Origin: Pseudomonadales bacterium
Lineage (GTDB): Bacteria > Pseudomonadota > Gammaproteobacteria > Pseudomonadales > DC-out160
Direction: 5' to 3'
DNA: 64,000 bases
Assembly (NCBI GenBank): GCA_019090455.1
Contig: JAHRWA010000044.1
Coordinates: 1-64,000, forward strand
Shown here: one piece after another, positions 9,079 through 18,379 of the stretch
Layout of the letters: each line of letters begins with the position of its first letter
How positions within the stretch are numbered: position 1 is the first letter of the stretch
Made by a program: the position numbers and the translations under genes
Notes under the pieces: model-generated
What the model was told of the DNA's origin: nothing
Seen by the model: the letters and a program-made list of their open reading frames with translations, nothing else
The model's database searches: none

Positions 9079-10463
9079 CTACCAATCTGCATTGGCGAGA
9101 TAAGCGGCTACATTCGTTGAAAAACCAGATTCATCTAATACCGCTCCCCAAACATTATTGAGGAACTCGCCCACAATCTGATAACCCAGCTGAGTATGAG
9201 GAAAATTTTCCGAATCGATTTCTAGGAGAATGACGCCCGATGCCGCCAGCTCTTCCAGTCGTGGCACTAACCATGAAATATTGGCACCACTGTCTTGCTG
9301 ATTTTTAATGTATTCGAAAAAACCAACAAAACTAGCGTAACTATAAATCACAGTAGACTGTGCTTCAGGCTCAAGCAATCGGGTAAGAATAAAACTGTAA
9401 GAGAAAGTAAATAGGATATTGGCATCCAAGCCTTCAGAGGGTTGCTGATGCTCGATAATAAACTCGTTATAGTCTGTCGCGGTAGTATGCGGAAACCAAA
9501 ACTCACTGACACTCTCGTTTTCGGCGAGAGCCTGTGACGGACCTACTGGCACTAACGTGTCCCACTCATCATGCAGCACAAGAACATCTCCTGTTAATTT
9601 TTCTTGTAAGTAAGCGACGTTATAAGGGTAATAATCACCGTCAGAGGGTTCACCATCAAGGGAAAAAAATACGCCGAAAATAAGCTGCGAAAAACGATTG
9701 GTACAGTTCAACTTTCTCTTGGTCATCATCAATAAAAGCTGGAATATCCTCTTCAATGTACGTTACCTGCTGCTCAAGATCCAACAGCGGCGTTCCTGCA
9801 ACACCGATACGAGGCTGATCAACAGGCTCCGCAGCTAATAATCCATGTAGCACCTCAAAGCCACTTAGCGATATTCCCTAGACAGCCACATTTTCATTGT
9901 TGGCTCCTTCATTTTGTTGAGAAAGAAAATGCAGTGCCAGCGCCATATTCTCAACACTCATTTACAGAGTTTCTCCCGGATAAAAACGGCCATAGACGAT
10001 CAACACTCCTAGATTGTTCAGCAAGAATCCGATGTTACGATCTGCTGCGACTTGCGGTGAAACGGTCCCGCTGTAGCAAGTCGTGCTACCTAGCCCCTCT
10101 ACATACCCTGGACTATCCACATCCTCATAACATCCGGGCAAGCCATTTTCTGACGCCCAACGAGTATCGACCTCTAGTCCTGTCCAATCAACACCTTCAT
10201 AGGGACTACTAAAGACCACTGTTTTATTCAACTCAGCTGAAGCAGGTGGTAACCATTGGACAAAAACAGATTGATTCTCGGCATTAGAGACCTCAATCAA
10301 TTGATAATCTCTTTGTGTATTGGCGTAAACGCCCGACTCGATAACACGCACACACATCTCCTCCTCGCAAGGTAATGGGGTACATCCAGAACCAAGTAGC
10401 AGCAGAAATAATACGGTAATGGGTTTATATAAGTTTGAAAAAAAGGGGGGGCAAGAAATTCAT
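9079..10463 (-). pseudogene. Decayed esterase-like (alpha/beta hydrolase) lipoprotein
   Basis: The pieces at 9962-10357, 9656-9853 and 9079-9756 read as one former secreted hydrolase. The original ATG is at 10463, behind GAGGA. A run of seven C and seven T after it (about 10442-10455) shifts the frame. Corrected, the frame gives a lipoprotein signal ending LLGSGC. Further in are an in-frame TAA (9962-9964), an in-frame TAG (9878-9880) just before the serine-elbow-like GISLSGFE, and a second frameshift between about 9656 and 9700. Downstream DEWDTLVPVGPSQAL resembles the acid-residue region of alpha/beta hydrolases and FPHTQLG may carry the catalytic His. Four independent lesions make this a pseudogene rather than sequencing error. 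Confidence 0.75.
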
Positions 10464-11079
10464 TCTACTATCCTCAACAGTGAAAATAAGCAATACGGAA
10501 GATTCACTAATGGAAATGAGGCGACTGTACCGCGAAGCAGCTGTTTAACTTCGATGAATGGGCCCAAAGCAAGGGCTTATCAATTTAACCATTGGCAATT
10601 GACATTTTATTATTTTCAGAATTAATTTAGTTATTATAGGTATTCAAAAGATAATAATTGGTATTGTTTTCGGATCTAGATCTAGCTTTGAATGCTATCG
10701 AAAACTCGATATTTAGTCCAGGCTAAGAAAGCGTATAACTGACTGGTCATTCCTAAGAATGACTATTTGGATTTCAGGCATTAGTATTAGAAGGGACTGT
10801 TAACAACTTAGAGCAGAGCGGTATATTGTTTTCATTGGTTGCCCACTGTATCGTACCTGCGCTGTATTGCAGCCACGTGTTAACCTTATTTTGACTTAAG
10901 CTTCCTATTTTACCTCTTTTATTATTTAACGTGGCGAAAGCAAATTGAAGGGGAGACGGTAAAGTGGAATTGAAGTTGTATCGACTGAAATCAAATATAA
11001 AAATGTAAATTCAATTTCAGTCAATTTCCCATTAAAATAGTAGAGCACGCAACATCATTCATGAATACAAGACGTAGCC
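10464..11079. other. Gene-poor intergenic region
   Basis: No open frame here has a ribosome site or protein-like composition. The only clear structure is the second copy of the 49-bp repeat at 10861-10909. The rest is AT-rich and unassigned. Confidence 0.5.
10861..10909. repeat. 49-bp dispersed repeat, copy 2
   Basis: This is the partner of 7219-7267 (43/49 identical, same orientation). It lies upstream of the start of the lipoprotein pseudogene (10463, minus strand). Confidence 0.65.
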
Positions 11080-11952
11080 CTACTGCTCTTCTATATCAAA
11101 ATTCTTAGCACTCTCAAAATCCTTAGCACTATGTCGCTCAGGCACTTGTCGCTCTTCTGGCCCCCAGCGCTTATTAACCCTCAATCCCCGTTGAACCGCT
11201 GGACGTTCCTCTATTTCTTTAGCCCAACGGATAACATGGGTATAAGAAGCCACTTCTAAAAATTTAGCTGAATCGTATATATTGTGTAGCACCAACGCGC
11301 CATACCAAGCATAAACGGCCATATCAGCGATAGTGTAATCATCTCCGCAGAGAAACCGGCGGTTTGATAAGTTCCGGTTCAAAACGTCTAACTGACGTTT
11401 CACTTCCATGGCATAACGGTCGATGGGGTACTCGTATTTTTCCGGGGCATAGGCATAGAAATGGCCAAAGCCTCCACCTAGAAAAGGCGCACTACCCATT
11501 TGCCACATTAACCAAGACATACATTCCGCTCGAGCTGAAGGTTCCTTGGGATAGAAAGCATCGAATTTTTCCGCCAAATAAACGAGTATGGCTCCTGATT
11601 CAAATATGCGGGTAGGAGGCGATGTACTACGATCGAGTAGCGCAGGAATTTTTGAATTGGGATTGATCGCAACGAAATCACTACCGAATTGATCACCCGC
11701 ATTTATGTCAACCAGATAGGCATCGTATTCAGCATCGGTTTTACCTAGGGCAAGTAACTCCTCCAACATCACTGTCACCTTTACGCCATTAGGTGTGGCT
11801 AAAGAATGGAGCTGCAAAGGATGCTCCCCAACGGGTAACACTTTCTCTTTGGTGGCGCCCGCGATGGGCCTATTTATATTACTGAATTTGCCACCGTTCT
11901 CTTTCTCCCATTTCCAAACTTCGGGCGGTACGTATTTCGTTTCTTCAGACAT
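11080..11952 (-). CDS. yghU: Glutathione transferase / disulfide-bond oxidoreductase YghU
   Basis: The protein follows E. coli YghU almost end to end: the N-terminal extension ending NGGKFSNINRPIAG, EKVLPVGEHPLQL, TPNGVKVTVMLEELLALG, NPNSKIPAL, the glutathione-binding FESGAILVYLAEKF and GGGFGHFY. Nu-class transferases of this kind reduce disulfides with two bound glutathiones and have organic-hydroperoxide activity, in the cytoplasm. Thioredoxin-like N-terminal domain, all-helical C-terminal domain, and normal length (290 aa). The ATG at 11952 has AGGTG about 11 bases upstream. It appears to be a single-gene unit. Confidence 0.95.
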   Translation of the reverse strand: MSEETKYVPPEVWKWEKENGGKFSNINRPIAGATKEKVLPVGEHPLQLHSLATPNGVKVTVMLEELLALGKTDAEYDAYLVDINAGDQFGSDFVAINPNSKIPALLDRSTSPPTRIFESGAILVYLAEKFDAFYPKEPSARAECMSWLMWQMGSAPFLGGGFGHFYAYAPEKYEYPIDRYAMEVKRQLDVLNRNLSNRRFLCGDDYTIADMAVYAWYGALVLHNIYDSAKFLEVASYTHVIRWAKEIEERPAVQRGLRVNKRWGPEERQVPERHSAKDFESAKNFDIEEQ

Positions 11953-11960
11953 AGTATTAT

Positions 11961-12006
11961 TTCACCTGTTAATTAAAAAATTCACCTATTAATTAAAAAC
12001 TTCACC
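11961..12006. repeat. 20-bp tandem repeat
   Basis: The unit TTCACCTRTTAATTAAAAAM occurs at 11961-11980 and 11981-12000, with a partial third copy from 12001. It sits in the leader upstream of yghU. The rest of 11953-12342 holds no gene; the ParA start follows. Confidence 0.7.
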
Positions 12007-12342
12007 CAATAAACTTTCGCTAAAACCAACAACTTCACAAAATAGCTAAACAGCAGAATAAACTCAATTTACAGGATATGCATAATCATAGAAAACCTCT
12101 TTTTCCCGTTTTATGATAAACGCAAGCACTTATAGAACACCGTCACGAGGCCTTATCCAGAAAACCGATCTACACTTGTTATATCACTTTTGTGCATAGT
12201 ATCACGTCTATTTTGGATCATCTCAAGCCGGGCTTAGTCAGAAGTTATAAGCTTGGCAAAAGGGTATCAGCGAGATCATCTTGGCTAGTTTCAATAAACC
12301 CGATAGATTTGGTGATAATCGTCAGTAAGGAAGCAAGCAAGA

Positions 12343-13023
12343 ATGTTCCGTGTAGCAGTAGTGAATTCCAAGGGCGGCGCTGGCAAAACGACGGTGGCAA
12401 CAAACCTGGTTAGCTACTATTGTAGCCAGCATCTAAAAACCGCGTTAATCGATTACGACAGTCAAGGATCTAGTACTTTTTGGGCTGCAACGAGAACCGA
12501 CCAATATCAGCCCGTCCAATCAATCGCGGCACATAAACAATCCTTACGTGTGACCAAAAGCTGGTATCTTCGCCCTGAACCTGCGACCGAACGGATAGTC
12601 ATAGACAGTCCCTCTGGCCTCGATATCATACAGTTTCGTCAAACCTTAAGTGAATGTGACGCGATCATTATTCCCGTGCTGCCTTCCTCAATCGATATTC
12701 ATGCAGTAGCTCATTTTGTCGCAGATTTATTAATGCAGAACAAAGATAACTACGAACGAAAACGCATAGCAGTGATAGCGAATCGTGTCAGAAAAAATAC
12801 GCTAGTCTTTCAAAAATTAGAGCGTTTTCTTGCCACCCTTGGTATTCCTTTTGTTGCCGTGTTGAGAGACACACAAGAATACGTGAAAGCCAGTGAATTG
12901 GGATTGGGTATATTCGAGCTAGATAAAGCCAATTCCCTCGACATTCGCAGCTGGGGGCCACTACTAAAGTGGTTAGATCAACTCCCAGCGCAAGATGCCA
13001 AACAGACCAAACATTCCCATTAA
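12343..13023 (+). CDS. ParA/MinD-family ATPase, orphan
   Basis: This deviant-Walker P-loop ATPase has motif A KGGAGKTT (residues 10-17), the A' region DYDSQGSS and the switch region IDSPSG. ParA ATPases position DNA or protein cargo by forming ATP-dependent dimers on the nucleoid. At 226 aa it is the short form without an N-terminal HTH. No parB, parS-like repeat or plasmid replication gene is nearby, so it is not an obvious partition cassette; short orphan ParAs often position cell-surface or chemotaxis complexes. The downstream AlkB gene follows after about 137 bp. Confidence 0.85.
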   Translation: MFRVAVVNSKGGAGKTTVATNLVSYYCSQHLKTALIDYDSQGSSTFWAATRTDQYQPVQSIAAHKQSLRVTKSWYLRPEPATERIVIDSPSGLDIIQFRQTLSECDAIIIPVLPSSIDIHAVAHFVADLLMQNKDNYERKRIAVIANRVRKNTLVFQKLERFLATLGIPFVAVLRDTQEYVKASELGLGIFELDKANSLDIRSWGPLLKWLDQLPAQDAKQTKHSH

Positions 13024-13159
13024 ACCCACTCAGTCAACCAGATCCACATCCCTGCATCTCTATTCAAAATAATTGCTATCAGCCAACTTGGTGGATGACC
13101 CATCGCACAACGAGATGATACTCTTTACGGCGAGAACAACATGCTGGCAAAGGGTTTCA

Positions 13160-13771
13160 ATGGATTTATTCAGTCAAACTAAAACAGAACCTATCACTAT
13201 TTTGAATCAAGATGGACTAGTGCAATTTCATGGAATTTTATTTCCACAATCCATAGCAGATGAATATTATTCCCGCCTATTCAATTCCATTGAATGGCGA
13301 CATGACGAAGCTATTATTTTTGGAAAACATATCATCACTAAACGCAAGGTGGCCTGGTACGGTGGAGCCCCTTTCCAATACACCTATTCCAACACGACCA
13401 AATCAGCTTTACCCTGGACTCGCGAATTGCTCGAATTAAAAAATAGCGTTGAGCGCGAAACCGGAGACACATTTAATTCCTGCCTTTTAAATTTATATCA
13501 TGATGGCAGTGAGGGTATGGCATGGCACAGTGATGCTGAAACAGATTTGAAAAAAAATGGTGCCATTGCTTCATTAAGCTTCGGCGCGGAAAGAAAGTTT
13601 TCCTTTAAACACAAAAAAACCAAACAAAAAATATCGTTAACCTTACCTCATGGTAGCTTATTGGTAATGAAGGGATTGACTCAGTCCTTCTGGTCCCATC
13701 GTTTACCTCCAACCAAATTGGTACATCATCCCCGAATTAACTTAACGTTTAGAACCATTATTCAAAAATAG
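13160..13771 (+). CDS. AlkB-like 2-oxoglutarate/Fe(II) dioxygenase
   Basis: Predicted to remove alkyl groups from damaged DNA or RNA bases by oxidative demethylation, with 2-oxoglutarate and Fe(II). The iron-binding triad is visible: H-x-D in WHSDAE (His123, Asp125 from this start) and His180 in SHRLPP. The 2-oxoglutarate-binding arginines are in PRINLTFR (Arg192, Arg198). The start is set at ATG 13160, with AGGG 6 bases upstream, instead of an upstream TTG at 13073. The length (203 aa) fits the short AlkB homologues (ALKBH2/3-like) common in bacteria. Confidence 0.88.
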   Translation: MDLFSQTKTEPITILNQDGLVQFHGILFPQSIADEYYSRLFNSIEWRHDEAIIFGKHIITKRKVAWYGGAPFQYTYSNTTKSALPWTRELLELKNSVERETGDTFNSCLLNLYHDGSEGMAWHSDAETDLKKNGAIASLSFGAERKFSFKHKKTKQKISLTLPHGSLLVMKGLTQSFWSHRLPPTKLVHHPRINLTFRTIIQK

Positions 13772-13832
13772 AGCACCCTCTTTCAATATTTAATCATTAT
13801 TGCTCGAAATTGACTGGTTTTATTTAAGTAAG

Positions 13833-13881
13833 GGCGTTCCTACAAGTAATGCCTCTAAATGGCATCGTTTGTAGGAACGCC
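13833..13881. repeat. Long hairpin, REP-like element
   Basis: GGCGTTCCTACAA (13833-13845) pairs perfectly with TTGTAGGAACGCC (13869-13881), and inside this ATGCC (13849-13853) pairs with GGCAT (13861-13865). The two nested stems would form an extended cruciform or RNA hairpin in the gap between the AlkB-like gene and the decarboxylase. There is no T-run, so it looks more like a repetitive extragenic palindrome than a terminator. No second copy was seen in this window. Confidence 0.55.
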
Positions 13882-14089
13882 ACTCCGATAGCGGAACAGG
13901 TTTGCCGAATCTGAACTATCAATTTGCGATATGTCGCTAAATCTTAAAATTCCGGCTCTTTTGAGCTGGCGCAACATTTGCAAAGTCCCCTATTAAAGAG
14001 CAAATCAATCGATTTAGTCGTCTTTTGACTATATTGGTTTGGCCATCTGTTACCTCAGTTTTGAAGGTAATTGTGACTTGGAGAGAACT

Positions 14090-15628
14090 GTGCCTGACTC
14101 ACCGAATTTATTGAATAACTCATTAGACCCCACTGACTGGTCTGGCACTCGTCAACAGGGACACGCCATGTTGGATGATATGTTTGACTATCTAGAGCAG
14201 ATTCGTCAGCGCCCTGTTTGGCAACCTATTCCTAACGACATTCGTAATCGATATAGAGAGCCACTACCGGAAAACTCTACTGATATTTCACTAGTCCACC
14301 AACGTTTCATGACCGAGATATTGCCTTATTCCGTAGGCAACACCCACCCCGGATTTATGGGTTGGGTACATGGTGGAGGTAGTGCTGTTGGCATGTTGGC
14401 GGAAATGCTTGCCGGTGGTTTAAACGCCAATCTCGGTGGCCGGGATCAGATTCCCATCGAAGTGGAAAAGCAAATTGTAAAATGGACTAGCGATCTTTTT
14501 GAGTTTCCTGATAAAGCCAGTGGCTTATTTGTAACGGGTACCTCGATGGCAAACCTCCTCAGTGTGCTAATCGCAAGAACTCGACAATTGGGAATATCAG
14601 TTCGTCAAAGCGGATTGACCAATACATCTGAGCAACTGGTTGCCTACACCTCAAAAGAAGCTCACGGCTGTATCGCACAGGCAATGGATTTAGCCGGTTT
14701 GGGAAGCGCCAATTTGCGCTGTATCGACACCAATGAATTCCATCAAATCGATATCCAACACCTTAAAGAAACGATAAAAGCTGATCGTAAAAAAGGGTTT
14801 ACCCCTTTCTATCTAGTAGGTACTGCTGGCACAGTTAATAGTGGGGCCATTGATAATTTAAGCGGCTTAGCCGATGTGGCCAGGGAAGAGAAGTTGTGGT
14901 TTCACGTGGATGGAGCTTACGGTGCGCTAGCGAAACTATCCCCTTCATTGTCACCCAGATTAAACGGGATTGAACAAGCCGATTCCATTGCTTTTGATTT
15001 TCATAAATGGTTGCAAGTACCCTATGATGCAGGCTTTTTACTCGTTCGCGATAGTACTCTTCATCAAGATACCTTCGCGTCTCCAGCGGCCTATCTACAG
15101 AGGGAAACCCGAGGATTGGCTGCCGGCTCTCCCTGGCCATGTGATCTAGGTCCAGATTTATCTCGCGGTTTTAAAGCCTTGAAAACGTGGTTCACCCTGC
15201 AAGTTTATGGTACAAAAAAACTGGCAAGTATCATTGATAATACCTGTGAATTGGCTCGCTATTTAACACATCGAATCTACGCAATACCCGAGCTTGAATT
15301 ACTGGCACCCGTTTCACTCAATATCGTGTGTTTCCGTTTTCTCGTGAGCGCTAAACAGTGCGCCGACCTAAAAATGACGAAAGAGGACATTGATAAATTA
15401 AATGCCGACATTGTCGTTGATGTACAAGAGTCGGGAATTGCCGCTCCCTCCACAACCTGGATTAATGGGCAGCAAGCAATACGAGTCGCTATTTTTAATC
15501 ATCGTACCGTAGGCGATGACATTGAGAAATTACTGGGTGTCATTCTCTGTAAAGGCCGGGCACGAGTGGCGTTAATTAAACGCCATAGATTGAAATCAAA
15601 TGAACTGGCGATAAAGCCCATCGTCTGA
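14090..15628 (+). CDS. Pyridoxal-phosphate-dependent amino acid decarboxylase
   Basis: A group II (aromatic-amino-acid/glutamate/diaminobutyrate type) decarboxylase that converts an amino acid to its amine. The PLP-binding lysine is Lys306 (from this start) in FDFHKW, with HVDGAYGA upstream contributing the cofactor-contacting Asp. The substrate-side motif NTHPGFMGW is near the N-terminus. GTG 14090 is preferred because GGAGAG stands 4 bases upstream; a longer frame from TTG 14039 has no ribosome site. Forty-six bases after its stop begins an ATP-grasp gene with its own GGAGA site, so the two are probably co-transcribed. The substrate is not evident. Confidence 0.88.
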   Translation: MPDSPNLLNNSLDPTDWSGTRQQGHAMLDDMFDYLEQIRQRPVWQPIPNDIRNRYREPLPENSTDISLVHQRFMTEILPYSVGNTHPGFMGWVHGGGSAVGMLAEMLAGGLNANLGGRDQIPIEVEKQIVKWTSDLFEFPDKASGLFVTGTSMANLLSVLIARTRQLGISVRQSGLTNTSEQLVAYTSKEAHGCIAQAMDLAGLGSANLRCIDTNEFHQIDIQHLKETIKADRKKGFTPFYLVGTAGTVNSGAIDNLSGLADVAREEKLWFHVDGAYGALAKLSPSLSPRLNGIEQADSIAFDFHKWLQVPYDAGFLLVRDSTLHQDTFASPAAYLQRETRGLAAGSPWPCDLGPDLSRGFKALKTWFTLQVYGTKKLASIIDNTCELARYLTHRIYAIPELELLAPVSLNIVCFRFLVSAKQCADLKMTKEDIDKLNADIVVDVQESGIAAPSTTWINGQQAIRVAIFNHRTVGDDIEKLLGVILCKGRARVALIKRHRLKSNELAIKPIV

Positions 15629-15674
15629 ACAATCCATTTCCTAAACAAGCAAGTTAAGATAACCGGAGATAACT

Positions 15675-16943
15675 ATGGGTCTGAATGCCTACGCTCAACG
15701 AATAGCGCTGCAAAGGGATAAGCAACCACTCATAGGCCTAGCGACTCTCATGACCATGGCATATCAGGGAGTCGATCTATCGAATTTGGGTGAAAAACTG
15801 ATTGCTCTGGCCAATCAGGATGACGCAGAAGCGATGATGGATTTGAGTACACTTTTGCAACTCAAGGGAGATCCTATCACCGGCGTCGCGCTGCAAGAGC
15901 AGGCACTTTCTCATCAGCAGGTATTTCGGTTAGAACCTGAAAAAGTGCTTAGTGATATTCGCTTATTAGTTATTATGTCACCGGGTGATTTAATGACTAA
16001 CACGCCATTTGAATTCCTAGCCGATGGTGCGGGAATTATCATGGAAATGTTGTATGTCTCCCCCGATCTACCCTTCCCTAAACAATTACCCGAACACGAT
16101 ATCGCAATTGTGGCAATTTGTGAGCTAGATCGAAACCGTCCTACATTGAATTTGGTGGATTCAGTGTTCCTCCAATGGCCCAGGCCAATCTTAAATCGAC
16201 CTCATTTAATCTCTCTCATGTCTCGGGACTTAATCTGCCAAACTTTGAAATCAATCCCCCATCTGATTGCACCAAAGACGATAAGAATGAGCCGTGATGT
16301 CTTGCAACAAAAGGCGTTAGCACAAGAGTCTATTGGCCAATTTCTGGTAAATAACAATTGCCCTATCATTATTCGCCCCATAGATTCCCACGCCGGCAAG
16401 GGCTTAAGTAAAATTGATTCTTCAGAAGAGTTGTTAGTTTATTTACAATCGAGAACAGAGTCTGATTTTTTTGTGACTCGATTTATTGATTATAGTGATA
16501 CGAAAAAACAGTTTAAAAAATATCGAATTATGTTTATGAAAGGCAAACCTTATCTCGCACATATGGCAGTTTCCGAACACTGGATGGTGCATTACTTAAA
16601 TGCGGGAATGAGTGAAAGCCATCAAAAACGCGCCATTGAAGCAGAAGAAATGAGAACCTTTGACAGCGCCTTTGCACATCGTCATGCAGCAGCGCTAATG
16701 GCAATACATAAAACAATAGGGGTTGATTACTTTGGTATCGATTGTACCGAAACGCGAGATGGGCGGTTACTGATATTTGAGGTGGGATCATCAATGGTGG
16801 TACACGGAATGGATCCGGTGTATCAATTTCCTTATAAGCCATCGCAAATGAAAAAAATCTACCAGGGTTTTCGGCAAATGCTGATGGACACTATGGAGCC
16901 ATATCCAAACAAACCGGATCTTAAAGTGTTAAGCCGTGATTAA
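15675..16943 (+). CDS. ATP-grasp protein with N-terminal TPR-like region
   Basis: The C-terminal two-thirds has the ATP-grasp fold of RimK/glutathione-synthetase ligases, which join a carboxylate to an amine or thiol through an acyl phosphate. Visible are the ATP-binding IIIRPIDSHAGKGL, the strand FFVTRFIDYSD, KYRIMFMKGKPY, and metal-binding GIDCTETRDGRLLIFEVGSS. The last motif usually ends E-x-N; here Gly stands where Asn is expected. The first about 100 residues are helical with a Sel1/TPR-like stretch (DDAEAMMDLSTLLQLKGD). Clear GGAGA ribosome site. Directly downstream of the decarboxylase, it might amidate the amine that enzyme makes; that is inference. Confidence 0.75.
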   Translation: MGLNAYAQRIALQRDKQPLIGLATLMTMAYQGVDLSNLGEKLIALANQDDAEAMMDLSTLLQLKGDPITGVALQEQALSHQQVFRLEPEKVLSDIRLLVIMSPGDLMTNTPFEFLADGAGIIMEMLYVSPDLPFPKQLPEHDIAIVAICELDRNRPTLNLVDSVFLQWPRPILNRPHLISLMSRDLICQTLKSIPHLIAPKTIRMSRDVLQQKALAQESIGQFLVNNNCPIIIRPIDSHAGKGLSKIDSSEELLVYLQSRTESDFFVTRFIDYSDTKKQFKKYRIMFMKGKPYLAHMAVSEHWMVHYLNAGMSESHQKRAIEAEEMRTFDSAFAHRHAAALMAIHKTIGVDYFGIDCTETRDGRLLIFEVGSSMVVHGMDPVYQFPYKPSQMKKIYQGFRQMLMDTMEPYPNKPDLKVLSRD

Positions 16944-17218
16944 TTTTGAGCCTACACTGAAATCATAATCCAATTTATAAGGTTAAAAAGTAGAATGACT
17001 AACTTCATTGTATAAGCAAACCACCCTATAATGGCATCGTGATATACTCAGACGGTTTTACAAGTTGGTAGATTTACGGCATTGATAGTTATGATTGAGA
17101 GGTCGTTAACGGGAACAACTTGATATTTGAAATAGAATTAATTCCTCCATGACAAACATGGATCTATAACGAGAAGATAAAAACAAAAAATAAGGCATCA
17201 GGTCAAATAACAAGGGCG

Positions 17219-18379
17219 GTGAAATTGAATAATATGATATTACGCAAATTGAAGAACCGATTTATTCCGAGTCTTTTGATAAGCCTGGCCTCTGCCAACA
17301 CAGTCTACGCCGGTACCGATGATTTGCTGCCGGGAGAAAGTTTCCCTCAAGTGTTCAGCGATCAATCCCCTTGGAACACGTCAATTAAAAGTAATCCTGT
17401 CATCGATCCTATGTCAGAAGATATGATATTCAATTTGAAATGGACTCTCGACTACCTAAGCATACCGACATCGATTGGTATTTCGTACAATGCATGGACT
17501 TCCCCGATACATATTATTGATTTTGAATCGGCACCCAAAATTGATATTTTCAATCCTACAGGCTCACCTTTCTACTACACTGTCGACCCCGATGGAGATG
17601 GCATCGCACGAGATATCCCATTACCCGCTGGAATTTGGGCAGATCCACAAGTTGACGGACATATGATTCTCGTGGATATCAATAAAAAACAAGCCTATGA
17701 ATTTTCTAGAATACAGCAAGGAATCGACATTATTACCGCTAGCAGGGTGGATTTTTGGGATCTAAATGAAATTGGAGCCCGCACTGTTGCTGGCCCAGAT
17801 CTTGGGGTCAACTATTGGATGAGTGGCGTTAGGGGTGCGGGAACGCCTTTTATTGCAGGCATTGTCAGATACGACGAAATGAAAGCAGGCTTGATAACCC
17901 ATGCCCTCGCCTTCTCAGGTATAACAAACAGAAAGCGAAACGTGTCCTCCGGTCACGGTTTGGCTAGAGAGTTCTGCGGGTATTCGCCGCTATCGAGCGG
18001 TCAAGTCGGCGTAGCTTCTAGGTCCGATGGTTTTTGGGTCGACGAAGGACCCGTAGTAGATGGACACGTTTCACCAGAAGATGATCAATGGCGGGAAGGT
18101 GCCTCAATCCTGGAGGGCCAACGAATCATGCTGAGTCCAACGCTGGATATCGAAGCATTGCTTGTTAGCGATGATGCTAAAGTCATTCTACGTGCGCTGC
18201 AAACCTACGGTGGATACATGGTAGATAATGCAATTGGCTTTAATATTTATTTTGAGAACTTAGGAACAGAGGCATCCAAATGGAATGAATTTGCCGGCGT
18301 ATTAGATATAGCTCAGCTCCCATTGGAAAGCTTAGACATACTAACCTGTGACAACCCCGTCTATTACAATGAGAGCTAG
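17219..18379 (+). CDS. Secreted protein of unknown function
   Basis: I do not recognise the family with certainty. The N-terminus has a positively charged start, a hydrophobic core and a signal-peptidase site after NTVYA, so the 386-residue protein is exported. The mature part is rich in Gly, Asp and aromatic residues; it has SPWNTSI near its start, several Asp/Gly turns (VDPDGDGIARD) and, in the C-terminal third, ILRALQTYGGYMVDN. The fold looks all-beta. The GTG start at 17219 has only a weak AGGG; ATG 17234 is an alternative. Its 3' end overlaps by 4 bp the convergent heme-motif lipoprotein. Confidence 0.6.
   Translation: MKLNNMILRKLKNRFIPSLLISLASANTVYAGTDDLLPGESFPQVFSDQSPWNTSIKSNPVIDPMSEDMIFNLKWTLDYLSIPTSIGISYNAWTSPIHIIDFESAPKIDIFNPTGSPFYYTVDPDGDGIARDIPLPAGIWADPQVDGHMILVDINKKQAYEFSRIQQGIDIITASRVDFWDLNEIGARTVAGPDLGVNYWMSGVRGAGTPFIAGIVRYDEMKAGLITHALAFSGITNRKRNVSSGHGLAREFCGYSPLSSGQVGVASRSDGFWVDEGPVVDGHVSPEDDQWREGASILEGQRIMLSPTLDIEALLVSDDAKVILRALQTYGGYMVDNAIGFNIYFENLGTEASKWNEFAGVLDIAQLPLESLDILTCDNPVYYNES

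Noticed and set aside
11961-12006. Three-unit 20-bp tandem repeat considered as a CRISPR or iteron array
   Set aside because: Units are adjacent without spacers, too few, and no cas or replication gene is near.
13833-13881. Hairpin considered as an integron attC site
   Set aside because: It lacks the attC core sequences and no integrase or cassette array is present.
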